NCBI GenBank assembly: GCA_040506775.1
Contig: JBEVWC010000007.1
Coordinates: 124,001 to 188,000, forward strand
DNA length: 64,000 nt
Reading direction: 5' to 3'
Source of the DNA: Thiodiazotropha sp040506775
GTDB taxonomy: Bacteria > Pseudomonadota > Gammaproteobacteria > Chromatiales > Chromatiaceae
The notes under the pieces are model-generated. The model was not told where the DNA came from. It saw nothing but the letters and a program-made list of their open reading frames with translations, and did not search any database. The stretch's first letter is position 1. The number at the start of each line of letters is the position of its first letter. Of the stretch, positions 43,014 through 52,743 are shown piece by piece. A program made the position numbers and the translations under genes.

Positions 43014-44789
43014 CTACTCTTTAGAGCCTGACTCCTCAAGGTTTTGATAGGCGAGCATAGGCTGGGTTTCATGCAGTGATTGGTAAACAGACGATGTCTC
43101 GATCAGAAGTTCATGATTACCCCGGGCTAGGATATGACCTCCTTGAAGTAACAGAATTTCATCCATAGCGGGCAGTCCCTGAATCCGGTGCGTCACCAAA
43201 AGCAAGGCGCGGTTGTGTGCCCAGTCGAGCAGATTACCCATCAACAGCTGCTCGGTATGCGGATCCAGACCTTCGGTGGGTTCGTCCAGAATCAGGATCG
43301 GCGCATCCTTGAGAATGGCCCGGGCGATGGCCAGGCGACGCCCCTGTCCACCTGACATACGCAGTCCGAGTTCCCCCACCTGGGTGTCGTAAGCGGCCGG
43401 CTGGGCGACTATGTCATCATGAATACAGGCCAGCCGGCAGGCGGATTCAAGTTGTTCCTGGGTGGCATCCGGCTTGGCCAGCAGCAGGTTGTCGCGGATG
43501 CTTGCGTTGAACAGGTGATTGTACTGGGTGGCGACGGCAATCTCGTTGCGCAGGGTCTCCCCACTCAAGTTCTCATAGGAGATACCTCCCAGGCTGATAT
43601 TTCCTTGATCGGCAGCACGAAATTTGAGCAGTAGTTGCAGCAGGGTTGTTTTGCCACTGCCACTGGGCCCGATAAGGGCGATTTTTTGTCCCGCACACAG
43701 CTTCAGGCTGATTTCCTGGAGGGCTGGATTGCCGGGTGGGGTGCCCGGGTAGGTGTAGTGAACGGCTTCTACCTTCAGGGTCCGGTCTTCGCCCAGTGGG
43801 GTCGGTTCATCGGGCTCCGGGACTGCGGCTGTGCGATCCACCAGTTCAAAGATCCGCCGGGCCGCTGCCAGGGTTTCACCCAAACCCTGAAACGCAGCAG
43901 GCAGGGGAGCAATCGCTTCGAAGCTGGCCAATGTGAACAGGGCGAGCATTGCCAGATGCACAGGGGGGAGTTCCCCCTGACTCACCAGCGGAATGGCACT
44001 CAGGGTGATCAACCACATGGCCAGGTGGGCAGACAATCCCACCGCTCCCTGGGCGATTCCATCGAGGTGACTCATGCGGGACTGGGCCTCAGCCAGATTG
44101 TCGCTCAACGCTTCGATTCGCCGGGCATGTCTAACGTCGGCTCCGTCGATGAGCAGCTCACTGAAACCCTGCAAATCGTTGACCAGGTGCGCGCGCAGTT
44201 CGCTGGAACCGGCATTGATACGTTGCCCGTAAGGGGCTGCGACTCTTCGGATGAGCAGGGGGAGTGCCACCCCGGAGAGGCCGAGCAGCAGGGCTTCGAT
44301 GAGTGCCAGAAGGGGGTTGAACCAGTAGAGTGTGACGATGAATACCAGGCTTGCGGCCAGCGCCACACCCATGGGCAGCACCAGGCGCAGGTAGAAGTGA
44401 TCCAAAGTATCGATATCGGCCCGCAGGCGGCTCAGCAGATCGCCGCTGCGGTACCCCTCCAAAATGGCGGGTGCCAGAGGTTCGAGACGTTCATAGAACC
44501 AGACCCTGAGGGTGGAGAGCAGCCTCAGGGTGGCCTCGTGGGTTACCAGACGTTCCCCGTAGCGACCGACGGTACGCACGATGGCACAGGCTCGGATCAC
44601 CGCTGCCGGGGTGAAATAGTTCATGCTCACCCCTGCGACCCCGGCAACCGCCATGGCGGCAATGAACCAGCCGGAGATGGCCATCAGGATGACATTGGCA
44701 AGCAGTGTGACAAAGGCGATCAACCCGCCGAGCAGCAGCCATCCCTTCACCGGGCCGAGAATGCTCAGCAGGCGCATTACCGGATTCAT
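43014..44789 (-). CDS. cydC: Heterodimeric thiol ABC exporter subunit CydC
   Basis: With CydD, exports glutathione and cysteine to the periplasm, needed for assembly of cytochrome bd. The 591-residue protein has an ABC type IV membrane domain (about 10-310) and an ATPase domain with GPSGSGKTTLLQ, the Q-loop VATQYNHLF, LGLRMSGGQGRRLAIARAIL and ILDEPTEGLD. It starts inside the end of cydD with a four-base overlap. Confidence 0.93.
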   Translation of the reverse strand: MNPVMRLLSILGPVKGWLLLGGLIAFVTLLANVILMAISGWFIAAMAVAGVAGVSMNYFTPAAVIRACAIVRTVGRYGERLVTHEATLRLLSTLRVWFYERLEPLAPAILEGYRSGDLLSRLRADIDTLDHFYLRLVLPMGVALAASLVFIVTLYWFNPLLALIEALLLGLSGVALPLLIRRVAAPYGQRINAGSSELRAHLVNDLQGFSELLIDGADVRHARRIEALSDNLAEAQSRMSHLDGIAQGAVGLSAHLAMWLITLSAIPLVSQGELPPVHLAMLALFTLASFEAIAPLPAAFQGLGETLAAARRIFELVDRTAAVPEPDEPTPLGEDRTLKVEAVHYTYPGTPPGNPALQEISLKLCAGQKIALIGPSGSGKTTLLQLLLKFRAADQGNISLGGISYENLSGETLRNEIAVATQYNHLFNASIRDNLLLAKPDATQEQLESACRLACIHDDIVAQPAAYDTQVGELGLRMSGGQGRRLAIARAILKDAPILILDEPTEGLDPHTEQLLMGNLLDWAHNRALLLVTHRIQGLPAMDEILLLQGGHILARGNHELLIETSSVYQSLHETQPMLAYQNLEESGSKE

Positions 44790-46552
44790 GGGCGCCCCCC
44801 GGCATAGGCGGTGGCGATGCGGTGATAGACCCCCTGTTGCGCCATCAGGGCAGTGTGGGTTCCCGATTCGACCAAACGTCCCTGGTCGAGTACCAGGATC
44901 CTCGGCAGGGCACGGACCGTGATCAGCCGGTGGGCCACCATGATCAGGGTGCGTCCCCGGGCCAATTCCTCGATCGCCTGGCGAATCATCTCCTCGCTTT
45001 CCGGATCGAGGTGTGCAGTGGCCTCGTCGAGAATCACCAGAGGGGCATCCTTGAGAAACGCCCGGGCCAGGGCCAGGCGTTGGATCTGCCCACCGGAAAG
45101 TCCCCGGGCCGCTTCACCGATCTGCGTCTGGTAGCCATCCGGAAGTTGCTGGATAAAGGCGTGGGCATGGGCCTTTCTGGCGGCTGCTTCCACCGCAGCC
45201 AGATCCGCATCGGGTCGGGCCAGGCGGATGTTGTCCGCAAGCGTGCCTTGGAACAGGTGGGCCCGCTGGGGCACCCAGGCCAGGTTTTCCCGCCATTGCC
45301 GGGGATTGATGCTGTTCAGGGATTCACCGTTGACCCGTATCTGGCCCTCTTCCAGAGGCAGAAAACCCAGCAGCAGGTTCAACAGGGTGCTCTTGCCGGC
45401 GCCACTGGGACCGACCAGGGCGATATGCTCGCCGGGCTCGATGCGCAGATTCAGTCCATCCAGGGCACGCCGACCGTCAGGATAGGTGTGGCCGACCGCT
45501 TCAAGGGTCAGGCCAATGGGCCCACTCACCGGTGTCTCCCGGTTGCTGTCTCCTGGGTATGTGACCACCGGCGCCTCGAGTATTTTGAGCATGTTTTCCG
45601 CTGCGCCGATGGCCGCCATGCGTGCATGATAGTGAGTACCCAGGTTTCTCAGGGGCAGATAAAACTCCGGGGCGAGCAGCAACACGAAAAAGCCGTAGAG
45701 GAAATCGAGTTCTCCCCAGAACAGGCGGAAACCGATCAGTACCGCAACGATGGCGATACTCACGGTGGAGAAGAACTCCAGCGCGAAGGAGGAGAGAAAG
45801 GCCAGCCGCAACACCGACATGGTGGCCTTGCGATAATCGTCCGAGATACGCGCGATCATGACCGCTTCCCGGCGGCTGGCGTTGAACAGTTTGAGGCTTG
45901 TCAATCCCTGGATCACATCCAGAAAATGGGCGCTCATGTGTGCCAGCTGCTGCCACTGTTTCTGATTGCGTCGTTCCGCGCCCTTGCCTATGAGAATCAT
46001 GAACAGGGGGATCAGCGGGGCAGTGCCCAACATCACCAGACCGGAGATCCAGTCGATGGGAAACACGAACACCAGGATCGAAAGCGGTATCAGGGCGGTG
46101 AGTGCGATGGCGGGAATGAAGCGTGCGTAGTAGGCCTCCAGGGCCTCTATGCCGTCGCTCAGAGTGTTGACCATGTCACCGGTGCGCTGTTCACTGAGCC
46201 ATGCCGGACCGAGATGCCTCAAGCGATCATACAGGGTCTTGCGCAGACTCAGCTTGACCCGTTGCGCCGCGGCATGCGCCGCCCATTCGGATGCCCAGGC
46301 CAGGCCTGCACGGATGATGAAGATTACCAGCAGGGCCCACAGCCAGGGCATGACATCGCCAAGGCTGCGCTGTTGGAAGATTACTCCGGACACGGCCTGT
46401 GCCAGACACCCCGCCTGGAGTATCAGCAGCCATCCCGAAAGCAGGCCGAAGGCCACCGCCTGCCGGAGTTTGTTACCGGCGAGGGGCTTTTGCGCTTTTA
46501 ACCAGTCTGAAGAGGTCTTGGAGCCTGAGTCGGTTGAGTCTGAATCACTCAC
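44786..46552 (-). CDS. cydD: Heterodimeric thiol ABC exporter subunit CydD
   Basis: Partner of CydC. The 588-residue protein has six membrane helices in residues 30-320 and an ATPase domain with GPSGAGKSTLLN, WVPQRAHLFQ, ARGLSGGQIQRLALARAFLKDAPLVILDEATAHLD. The start gives the typical acidic N-terminus (MSDSDSTDSGSKTSSDWLKAQKP). It is transcribed away from the cydABX-octaheme block on the same strand after a 216-base gap. Confidence 0.93.
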   Translation of the reverse strand: MSDSDSTDSGSKTSSDWLKAQKPLAGNKLRQAVAFGLLSGWLLILQAGCLAQAVSGVIFQQRSLGDVMPWLWALLVIFIIRAGLAWASEWAAHAAAQRVKLSLRKTLYDRLRHLGPAWLSEQRTGDMVNTLSDGIEALEAYYARFIPAIALTALIPLSILVFVFPIDWISGLVMLGTAPLIPLFMILIGKGAERRNQKQWQQLAHMSAHFLDVIQGLTSLKLFNASRREAVMIARISDDYRKATMSVLRLAFLSSFALEFFSTVSIAIVAVLIGFRLFWGELDFLYGFFVLLLAPEFYLPLRNLGTHYHARMAAIGAAENMLKILEAPVVTYPGDSNRETPVSGPIGLTLEAVGHTYPDGRRALDGLNLRIEPGEHIALVGPSGAGKSTLLNLLLGFLPLEEGQIRVNGESLNSINPRQWRENLAWVPQRAHLFQGTLADNIRLARPDADLAAVEAAARKAHAHAFIQQLPDGYQTQIGEAARGLSGGQIQRLALARAFLKDAPLVILDEATAHLDPESEEMIRQAIEELARGRTLIMVAHRLITVRALPRILVLDQGRLVESGTHTALMAQQGVYHRIATAYAGGRP

Positions 46553-46629
46553 AGATCGTCGTTCTCCCTGTTTGGATTGCCTTCCAATGCAGGAGTGAGA
46601 GGGGAACAGGGGAGCCGGTTTATCGGGAA

Positions 46630-46656
46630 CACCCCTCTCCCATCGGGAGAGGGGTG
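46630..46656. repeat. CACCCCTCTCCC palindrome
   Basis: Perfect 12-bp stem CACCCCTCTCCC (46630-46641), loop ATC, matching arm 46645-46656. This type of palindrome is dispersed in many proteobacteria and here separates the cytochrome b gene from cydD, perhaps as a terminator. Confidence 0.6.
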
Positions 46657-46768
46657 GGTCAAGGTGGGGCGGCAGATACTTATCTCAAGACACACCATCT
46701 TCAAAGCTCATAACCAAGAATTCAAAGCTCAATTATGAGTCTGTTGCGCAGATGCGCAACTACAATGA

Positions 46769-47470
46769 TCAATCCTTCATCGAAATGGAATGGGTCTCTT
46801 CAATGTAGGCCTGTTCCGCTTCTGTGAGTTCGATGTTGTCATATCCGGTTATCATGGTTTTGATGTAGTGAGTCGGGGTCTTGCCTGTGGTGGTCATATA
46901 CACATGAATGATCACGAAGGTGCCCATCAGGTAGGCCGCCGCGGTATGAATGAAGGCGATCATGCTCAGACCCTGTCCCGACCAGTTGTAGCCGCTCCAA
47001 AGGTCGTATAACAGGTAGATGATCCCTGAGGCCCAGAGTGCCGGCCCGATGAAGAGCATGAAGCTCATGTAGGCAAGCGACTGCAGTGCATTCTGCTTGC
47101 GCTGCAGACCTTTCCTGTAGGGATGAGGCTCTCCGACCAGGATGCCGTAGGCATAAAAGCGGATGACCTTCATGACGCCTTCCTTAAACAGGTACTGACG
47201 CCACTGGCCGGTAGTGAAGTTCCAGAAGGTGGTGAAGATCCACAACACGATCAGCGCCAGTGCGGCATAGGTGTGCAGGGTCACCGCGGTACGGAAATCG
47301 AGCCAGTTATGCAGACCGTGCAGGCCCAGTCCGGTGTAGAACAGGGTGAAGATCAACAGGGCCTGGGACCAGTGCCAGAAGCGCTCGTAGCGGGTGTAGA
47401 TCATCACATAGTGTTTTTCGCCCCGCTGCTTGTAGGTGGCGGTGCTGGGATGATTGGCTTGGCTGCTCAT
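46769..47470 (-). CDS. Cytochrome b/b6-type membrane protein paired with the octaheme cytochrome
   Basis: The 233-residue protein has four hydrophobic helices with haem-ligand-like His residues: YERFWHWSQALLIFTLFYTGLGLHG, VTLHTYAALALIVL, and MIAFIHTAAAYLMGTFVIIHVYMTTTG. It resembles the membrane cytochrome b of thiosulfate reductase and formate dehydrogenase-N type complexes that exchange electrons with quinone. The ATG at 47470 overlaps the octaheme stop in ATGA, so the two genes are coupled and likely form a quinone-linked complex. Confidence 0.85.
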   Translation of the reverse strand: MSSQANHPSTATYKQRGEKHYVMIYTRYERFWHWSQALLIFTLFYTGLGLHGLHNWLDFRTAVTLHTYAALALIVLWIFTTFWNFTTGQWRQYLFKEGVMKVIRFYAYGILVGEPHPYRKGLQRKQNALQSLAYMSFMLFIGPALWASGIIYLLYDLWSGYNWSGQGLSMIAFIHTAAAYLMGTFVIIHVYMTTTGKTPTHYIKTMITGYDNIELTEAEQAYIEETHSISMKD

Positions 47471-49167
47471 GATGCGCTCCTTTGCGAATTTTTCTTGTGG
47501 AAGAGTTTGCGCAGCAGGCCATGAAGTAACACGCCGACCAGAGCGCCGCCGAGGGCGAAATACCCGAGAATGTCGAGCCAACGGAAGTTGTCCCGACCGG
47601 GCATGTAGAAGCCTTCAAGGCTTTGCAGACGACCGTCCCGGCTGTGACACTCAGCACAGCTCAGGGCATCCTCGCTGGGGGCCACCATGTGGGTGATCGG
47701 CCAGAAGGAGTAGGTTTCGACGAACCCGTACTCACCGCTGTAGGGGATGTGATTCTTCTCCATGCCAACCTTTATGGCGCGGCCAAAATCGTAATTACCC
47801 CAATAGGCGTCATCGTCGTCCCCCCACAGATGCATGTAGACCAGGGTGTTGTTGCCCTTGTCGTAAGGCTGCACCGTGTGCATGCGCTTGAACGGCCAGA
47901 TGCGGGAGATGCCGTCATCGTGGGAGCCTTTGAACCCGTTCACGTCGATCGGGCCGTTGGCCGGGTCGAAGTGGGTTTCAATGGTGGTGTAGAGCATCTG
48001 TCCATCGAACCAGTCGTAATAGGGGACCAGATTCTCGCCGTACTCGAAGCTGCCTTTGATCGATTTGTAGGTGGCGCGATGCTCTCCATTGCCCTGGGTG
48101 TAATTCTTTTCCTTGTAACCCTCGCCGTTCTTGGTCTTGCCGGCGGTGCGCCAGTCCCAGTCGGTCTTGGTGGCCACCCCGCCCCGGGCGATGGTTGGGA
48201 TATGACAGGTCTGGCAGGCAATCTTGTCCACATGACCGTTCAGCTTGATGCCCACCAGTTTGTTGTTGTCATGGGGATGATCGCTGTGACAGGACTCGCA
48301 GGTCGCCACGTCGCGGCGTTCTCCCGGCAGGCCCAGACCCTCGGTGTCGTGAGCCATTACGTCATAACGGCTGCCAGCCCACAGATGCTGCTTGGTGACA
48401 TGGCAGGTGGTGCAGGCGAAGTTGAGACCGTCGGCGTCCATGTGGACGTCGAGTTGCTTGTTCGGAAACTTGAGCGACGAATCCAGGTCGCCATGTTTCA
48501 CCCCGTCGCCGCCGCCACCGTAGAAGTGGCAGGCGCCGCAGTTTTCGCGCCCGGGTTTGCCGACGCTCTGGGCGACCTTGGACCACTGGATCGGCTGTTT
48601 GCCTTCGAACATGATCGAGCAGGCCTTGTTACCTGCACTGTTCGGGGTTTTGTAATAGGTGCCAGTGCGATCATGGCACACCAGGCAGTCGATATTGTCC
48701 TGGTTGGTGAAGTCGAAGGTGTCGTCCTTCCAGCCATAGCCGGCATGACACTGGGCGCACATGCCCTCGTTGCCTTTTGCGTTGGTACAGAAGGTATTGA
48801 TGAGGGTTTTCTTGCCGAGTTTCTGACCGGTCTTGGGGTTGTCGTATTCCCAGGTCCAGTGAATCGACTTCATGAAATGACGCCCCGCCTCGGTATGGCA
48901 GGATAGGCAGGCCTTGGTAACCTCGGGGCCACTTTCGAAGGGACCCTCGAGGGCTTCGAATTTGCTGTGATCGGCAGTGGATTCCCCGTCGTCGCGGATA
49001 CTCGGTTTGGTATCCGTAACGATGCGGAAATTCATGTCCTGATCCAGGCCATGAGCGGGAGCGGCGTGTTCGTCGCTTGAATGAACGGTGTTAGAGAAGA
49101 CCAGTAACAGGGCCCACAAAGAGACCCTGATACCGGCCTTGCCAGCCAGTATGTGTTGTTTATGCAT
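47467..49167 (-). CDS. Octaheme c-type cytochrome, tetrathionate reductase family
   Basis: The 566-residue protein has a signal peptide (to about 30) and exactly eight CxxCH haem sites, starting at Cys87, 137, 161, 210, 252, 290, 318 and 504. A C-terminal membrane helix (about 532-552) and basic tail anchor it. Family members such as the Shewanella enzyme reduce tetrathionate, nitrite and hydroxylamine in vitro; the physiological substrate is not settled. The cytochrome b gene is coupled downstream, and the gene stands 110 bases after cydX in the cyd locus. Confidence 0.9.
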   Translation of the reverse strand: MHKQHILAGKAGIRVSLWALLLVFSNTVHSSDEHAAPAHGLDQDMNFRIVTDTKPSIRDDGESTADHSKFEALEGPFESGPEVTKACLSCHTEAGRHFMKSIHWTWEYDNPKTGQKLGKKTLINTFCTNAKGNEGMCAQCHAGYGWKDDTFDFTNQDNIDCLVCHDRTGTYYKTPNSAGNKACSIMFEGKQPIQWSKVAQSVGKPGRENCGACHFYGGGGDGVKHGDLDSSLKFPNKQLDVHMDADGLNFACTTCHVTKQHLWAGSRYDVMAHDTEGLGLPGERRDVATCESCHSDHPHDNNKLVGIKLNGHVDKIACQTCHIPTIARGGVATKTDWDWRTAGKTKNGEGYKEKNYTQGNGEHRATYKSIKGSFEYGENLVPYYDWFDGQMLYTTIETHFDPANGPIDVNGFKGSHDDGISRIWPFKRMHTVQPYDKGNNTLVYMHLWGDDDDAYWGNYDFGRAIKVGMEKNHIPYSGEYGFVETYSFWPITHMVAPSEDALSCAECHSRDGRLQSLEGFYMPGRDNFRWLDILGYFALGGALVGVLLHGLLRKLFHKKNSQRSAS

Positions 49168-49277
49168 CTTAAAATTCCGTGATACGGTTGTGACCGCGAC
49201 ACATAAACAACTCGGCCCGGCCTAATTTTTAACGATCCCTCACCCCTCTTTTAATCGAGTGGTGTTTAATCCAGGGG

Positions 49278-49385
49278 TCATTCTCCCTGGTCGTCGTCAT
49301 AATATTCGGCCTCGTACCACATGACATTGATAATTCCCATTGCAAGTGCGAGAAGCACCCCAAGTACCCAAGTGAAGTACCACAT
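49278..49385 (-). CDS. cydX: Cytochrome bd small subunit CydX
   Basis: A 35-residue single-helix protein: MWYFTWVLGVLLALAMGIIN, then VMWYEAEYYDDDQGE. The M-W-Y-F-x-W-x-L-G start and the Asn-x-x-W-x-E end of the helix are the CydX signature. It lies 35 bases after cydB, as in other proteobacteria, with a GGAGAA site upstream. It stabilises the bd oxidase haems. Confidence 0.92.
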   Translation of the reverse strand: MWYFTWVLGVLLALAMGIINVMWYEAEYYDDDQGE

Positions 49386-49420
49386 TGTAAGTTTCTCCTG
49401 TTGATTCTGTGCGCTGACTC

Positions 49421-50560
49421 TCAGTATGCCGAGGTTCTCTCCTGCATCTCTTCAATGGAGAGACGGCCCCACATCTTGCGATAGTTCCAGATGGTATATC
49501 CGATGACGATGGGGAGGAAGATCACCACGGCCCAGAACATCACGGTCAGTGTCAGGTGACTGGACGGCGCGTCCCACACGGTGAGACTGCTGCCCAGATC
49601 GGTGCTCGATGGCATGATGAAGGGGAACAGGGAGATGCCCGCGGTCATGATCACCCCGGTGATGGCCAGGGAGCTGGTGACGAAACCCCAGCCGGGGCGG
49701 TCGGCCCGGGACATCATGATGGTGAGAATCACACCCGCGAAACCCAGCACCGGAAAGATCATGGTGACTGGATATTGGGCGTAGTTGGCCAGCCAGGCCC
49801 CGGGCATGACCTCCACCGTTTTGGCGAGCGGGTTGGGCAGGGCGTCGAGAGCTGGCTGGGAGACGATCGTCAACCCGTCGATACCCATCACCAGCCAGAT
49901 GCCTGCCGCGGCGAATGCCAGCATCGAGGCGACACCGGTCCACAGGATCCAACCCTTCACTCGTTCCGTGAGCACGCCGCTGGTGCGCATCTGAATCCAG
50001 ATGCCGCCATGCATGGTCAGCAGAGAGAAGCTCACCACTCCGGCCAGCAGGGCGAAGGGGTTGAGCAGGGCGAAAAAGGAGCCTGTGTAGTAGGGCCGCA
50101 ACAGTTCATCCAGATGGAAGGGTACGCCCAGCAGCAGGTTGCCAAAGGCCACACCGAACACCAGCGAGGGCACCGCGCCGCCGACGAACAGACCCCAATC
50201 CCAGGCGTTGCGCCAGCGCGCATCCCCCAGTTTACTGCGGTAATCGAAGCCTACCGGGCGGAAGAACAGGGCGAACAGCACCAGCAGCATGGCCACGTAG
50301 AAGCCGGAAAAAGCCGCTGCATACACCGCCGGCCAGGCGGCGAAGATGGCGCCCCCCGCGGTGATCAGCCACACTTGGTTGCCGTCCCAGTGGGGACCTA
50401 CGGTGTTGATCATGAGACGACGTTCGTCATCGGTCTTGCCGACGAAGGGGAGCAGGTTGCCGACCCCCATGTCCATGCCGTCGGTAATGGCGAAGCCGAT
50501 CAGCAATACGCCGACGAAGACCCACCAGATCAGTTTGAGAATTTCATAATCGATAATCAT
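49421..50560 (-). CDS. cydB: Cytochrome bd ubiquinol oxidase subunit II
   Basis: The 379-residue membrane protein has the CydB pattern: ITDGMDMGVGNLLPFVGKTDDERR, NTVGPHWDGNQVWLITAGGAIFAAWP, FRPVGFDYRSKL and PFIMPSSTDLGSSLTVWDAPSSHLTL. Fifteen bases separate it from cydA. With CydA it reduces oxygen to water with ubiquinol at high oxygen affinity. Confidence 0.95.
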   Translation of the reverse strand: MIIDYEILKLIWWVFVGVLLIGFAITDGMDMGVGNLLPFVGKTDDERRLMINTVGPHWDGNQVWLITAGGAIFAAWPAVYAAAFSGFYVAMLLVLFALFFRPVGFDYRSKLGDARWRNAWDWGLFVGGAVPSLVFGVAFGNLLLGVPFHLDELLRPYYTGSFFALLNPFALLAGVVSFSLLTMHGGIWIQMRTSGVLTERVKGWILWTGVASMLAFAAAGIWLVMGIDGLTIVSQPALDALPNPLAKTVEVMPGAWLANYAQYPVTMIFPVLGFAGVILTIMMSRADRPGWGFVTSSLAITGVIMTAGISLFPFIMPSSTDLGSSLTVWDAPSSHLTLTVMFWAVVIFLPIVIGYTIWNYRKMWGRLSIEEMQERTSAY

Positions 50561-50574
50561 TGCTTGTCACTCCT

Positions 50575-52140
50575 TCAGGCGGTAGCGCCGGCATTCTTTT
50601 CCAGATAGTAGCGTCCGGTGCCCAAAGAGCTGGGTCCTTTGCGCGCGAAGTGGAACATCAGCCAGACCTCGATCACCAGCAGAAAGGTGTAGAAGCCGAT
50701 GAAGCCGCTGAGACTGAAGATCAGGTCGCCCGGGGTGAGCGAAGAGGTCGCCAGAAAGGTCGGTAATACCTCACCGATGGCCCAGGGCTGACGGCCGAAC
50801 TCAGCCACGAACCAACCGGTTTCACAGGCGATCCAGGGCAGAGGAATGGAGAACAGCGCCAGGCGCAGCAGCCAGCGTTTCTGCTCAATGATCCGGCGGG
50901 CGTTGTAGTAGAAGGCCGCGCCGAGGATGAACAGCATGGTGAAACCACAGGCCACCATGATGCGGAAGGTCCAGAACAGGGGAGCCACCTGGGGGATGCT
51001 CGCCTTGACCGCCTGGGCGACCATCTCGTCGGTGGCGTTCGGCACATCGTCGGTGTAGGCCTTCAACAGCAGGCCGTATCCCAGGTCATCCTTGTGCTCC
51101 TCGAACATCGCCTTGTTGCCTTCCGTGACCTCGCCCTTGCGCAGACGCTGCAGATACTCATAGGCCACCATGCCGGAGCGGATACGCGCCTCATTGTCAT
51201 GCATGATGTCCTTCAGACCTTTGACTTCTTCCGTGGTGGAGCGGGTTGCGATCAGACCAAGCAGGTAGGGGAGTTTGACGACCTCGGTCGTCTCTTGCGC
51301 CTCCTGGTCAGAAAACGCGATCAGGTTGAAACCCGCCGGGGGTTCCTGGGTTTCCCACTCTGCCTCAATGGCGGCAAGCTTGGCTTTCTGCACATCGCCC
51401 AGTTCATAGCCTGCTTCGTCACCCAGGACGATGACCGAGAGGATGGAGGCAAGACCGAAACCGGCGGCTACCGAAATCGAGCGCTTGGCGAAAGCCACGT
51501 CACGCCCTTTGAGCAGGTAGTAAGACGCAATGCCCAGGACGAACATGGAGCCGGTCACATAGCCTGCAGCCGCGGTGTGGATGAACTTGACCTGTGCCAC
51601 GGGGTTCAGTACAAGATCCACGAAGCTGGTCATCTCCATGCGCATGGTCTCATAGCTGAACTCGGAGCCTACCGGGTTCTGCATCCAACCGTTTGCAACC
51701 AGGATCCACAGGGCCGAGAGATTGGTGCCCAGTGCGGTGAGGAAGGTCACCAGCAGATGCTGGCGCTTGCTCAGACGTTCCCAGCCGAGGAAGAACATAC
51801 CGATGAAGGTCGATTCCAGGAAGAACGCCATCAGGCCTTCAATGGCCAGCGGAGCCCCGAATACGTCACCGACATAGTGGGAGTAGTAGGACCAGTTGGT
51901 GCCGAACTGAAACTCCATGGTCAGGCCGGTGGTGACACCCAGAGCAAAGTTGATACCGAACAACTTACCCCAGAATTTGGTCATGTCCCGGTAGATTTCC
52001 TTTCCGGTCATGACATAGACCGATTCCATGATGACCAGGATCCAGGTCATCCCAAGGGTTAGGGGTACAAATATGAAATGATAGAGGGCCGTGATAGCGA
52101 ACTGCCAGCGCGACAAATCGATCATTGTCGGGTCTAACAT
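50575..52140 (-). CDS. cydA: Cytochrome bd ubiquinol oxidase subunit I
   Basis: The 521-residue haem-bearing subunit starts at an ATG preceded by AGGAGA. His21 in LYHFIFVPLTLGMTWIL is the haem b595 ligand of E. coli His19. The long Q-loop (about 245-330) with QKAKLAAIEAEWET matches the proteobacterial long-loop class, not the cyanide-insensitive CioA type; GWFVAEFGRQPWAIGEVLPT near the end is conserved. First gene of cydA-cydB-cydX-octaheme-cytochrome b. Confidence 0.96.
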   Translation of the reverse strand: MLDPTMIDLSRWQFAITALYHFIFVPLTLGMTWILVIMESVYVMTGKEIYRDMTKFWGKLFGINFALGVTTGLTMEFQFGTNWSYYSHYVGDVFGAPLAIEGLMAFFLESTFIGMFFLGWERLSKRQHLLVTFLTALGTNLSALWILVANGWMQNPVGSEFSYETMRMEMTSFVDLVLNPVAQVKFIHTAAAGYVTGSMFVLGIASYYLLKGRDVAFAKRSISVAAGFGLASILSVIVLGDEAGYELGDVQKAKLAAIEAEWETQEPPAGFNLIAFSDQEAQETTEVVKLPYLLGLIATRSTTEEVKGLKDIMHDNEARIRSGMVAYEYLQRLRKGEVTEGNKAMFEEHKDDLGYGLLLKAYTDDVPNATDEMVAQAVKASIPQVAPLFWTFRIMVACGFTMLFILGAAFYYNARRIIEQKRWLLRLALFSIPLPWIACETGWFVAEFGRQPWAIGEVLPTFLATSSLTPGDLIFSLSGFIGFYTFLLVIEVWLMFHFARKGPSSLGTGRYYLEKNAGATA

Positions 52141-52743
52141 GCGAAGTCTCCTGGTTATTGAACGTGGCTCGGCTCATGCAACCTTTGCCCAAAGCAACAA
52201 CCGTCTGATTTCAATGACTTTGCTTCGGTGGCAATCGATCGAAGAGTGTGCCGGCTGAGTTTGGCAGCCCGAATCAGAGTGATCTGCCTGAGTGGACGAG
52301 TGACAGATCGGTTACGGGATGCCGACTCAGCCGGCGGAAGCGGCATTCAGATGTCCGCGGAGAGAGAATATGAATGCCGTTCAGTGAAAGCCTATAGGCA
52401 GCGGTCTGGCGGGGTCATTGATGCATCGCAAAAACAATATGAACAGTAAGTGTTTGTTAGGATTGACAAAAATCAATTAACCAAGCAATCTGATTGGGTT
52501 TGGAGTCCCAATTGACATCCCGCAATTCCTAACCCTTTGACAGAACTAGAAAGTATTCATTCATGGGAATCGCATTCCATTTTTTTCTGCGTGGCTAGCG
52601 GGGCTGAATCCAGCGATAATTTTTTCCGCTTGCAGTAAAAAAAACGATTTTTAGGCTATGGGAAGGGCATCGAGAAGTGCCCGCAGGTCCCATGAACCGG
52701 CTTTTGGTGTGTCTCAAAGTCTTGAAATGAACCCGTGAGCGGC
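52141..52743. other. Regulatory region upstream of cydA
   Basis: About 600 bases of low-coding, AT-richer DNA. It contains an FNR-type site (52463-52476) with a suitable -10. The leader from that promoter would be about 290 bases. No further gene or riboswitch pattern was recognised. Confidence 0.55.
52436..52476 (-). promoter_or_regulatory. FNR/ANR-type box and promoter for the cyd operon
   Basis: TTGATTTTTGTCAA (minus strand, 52476-52463) fits TTGAT-N4-ATCAA with one mismatch. On the minus strand CATATT (52441-52436) would be a -10 that places the start near 52429, putting the box centre about 40.5 bases upstream, the normal class II activation distance. Confidence 0.55.

Noticed and set aside
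44822..46501. 559-codon open frame antisense to cydD
   Set aside because: cydD has all ABC transporter motifs; the antisense frame has Gln/His/Arg-rich shadow composition and no ribosome site.
47623..48906. 427-codon open frame antisense to the octaheme cytochrome gene
   Set aside because: The eight CxxCH motifs on the minus strand establish the real gene.
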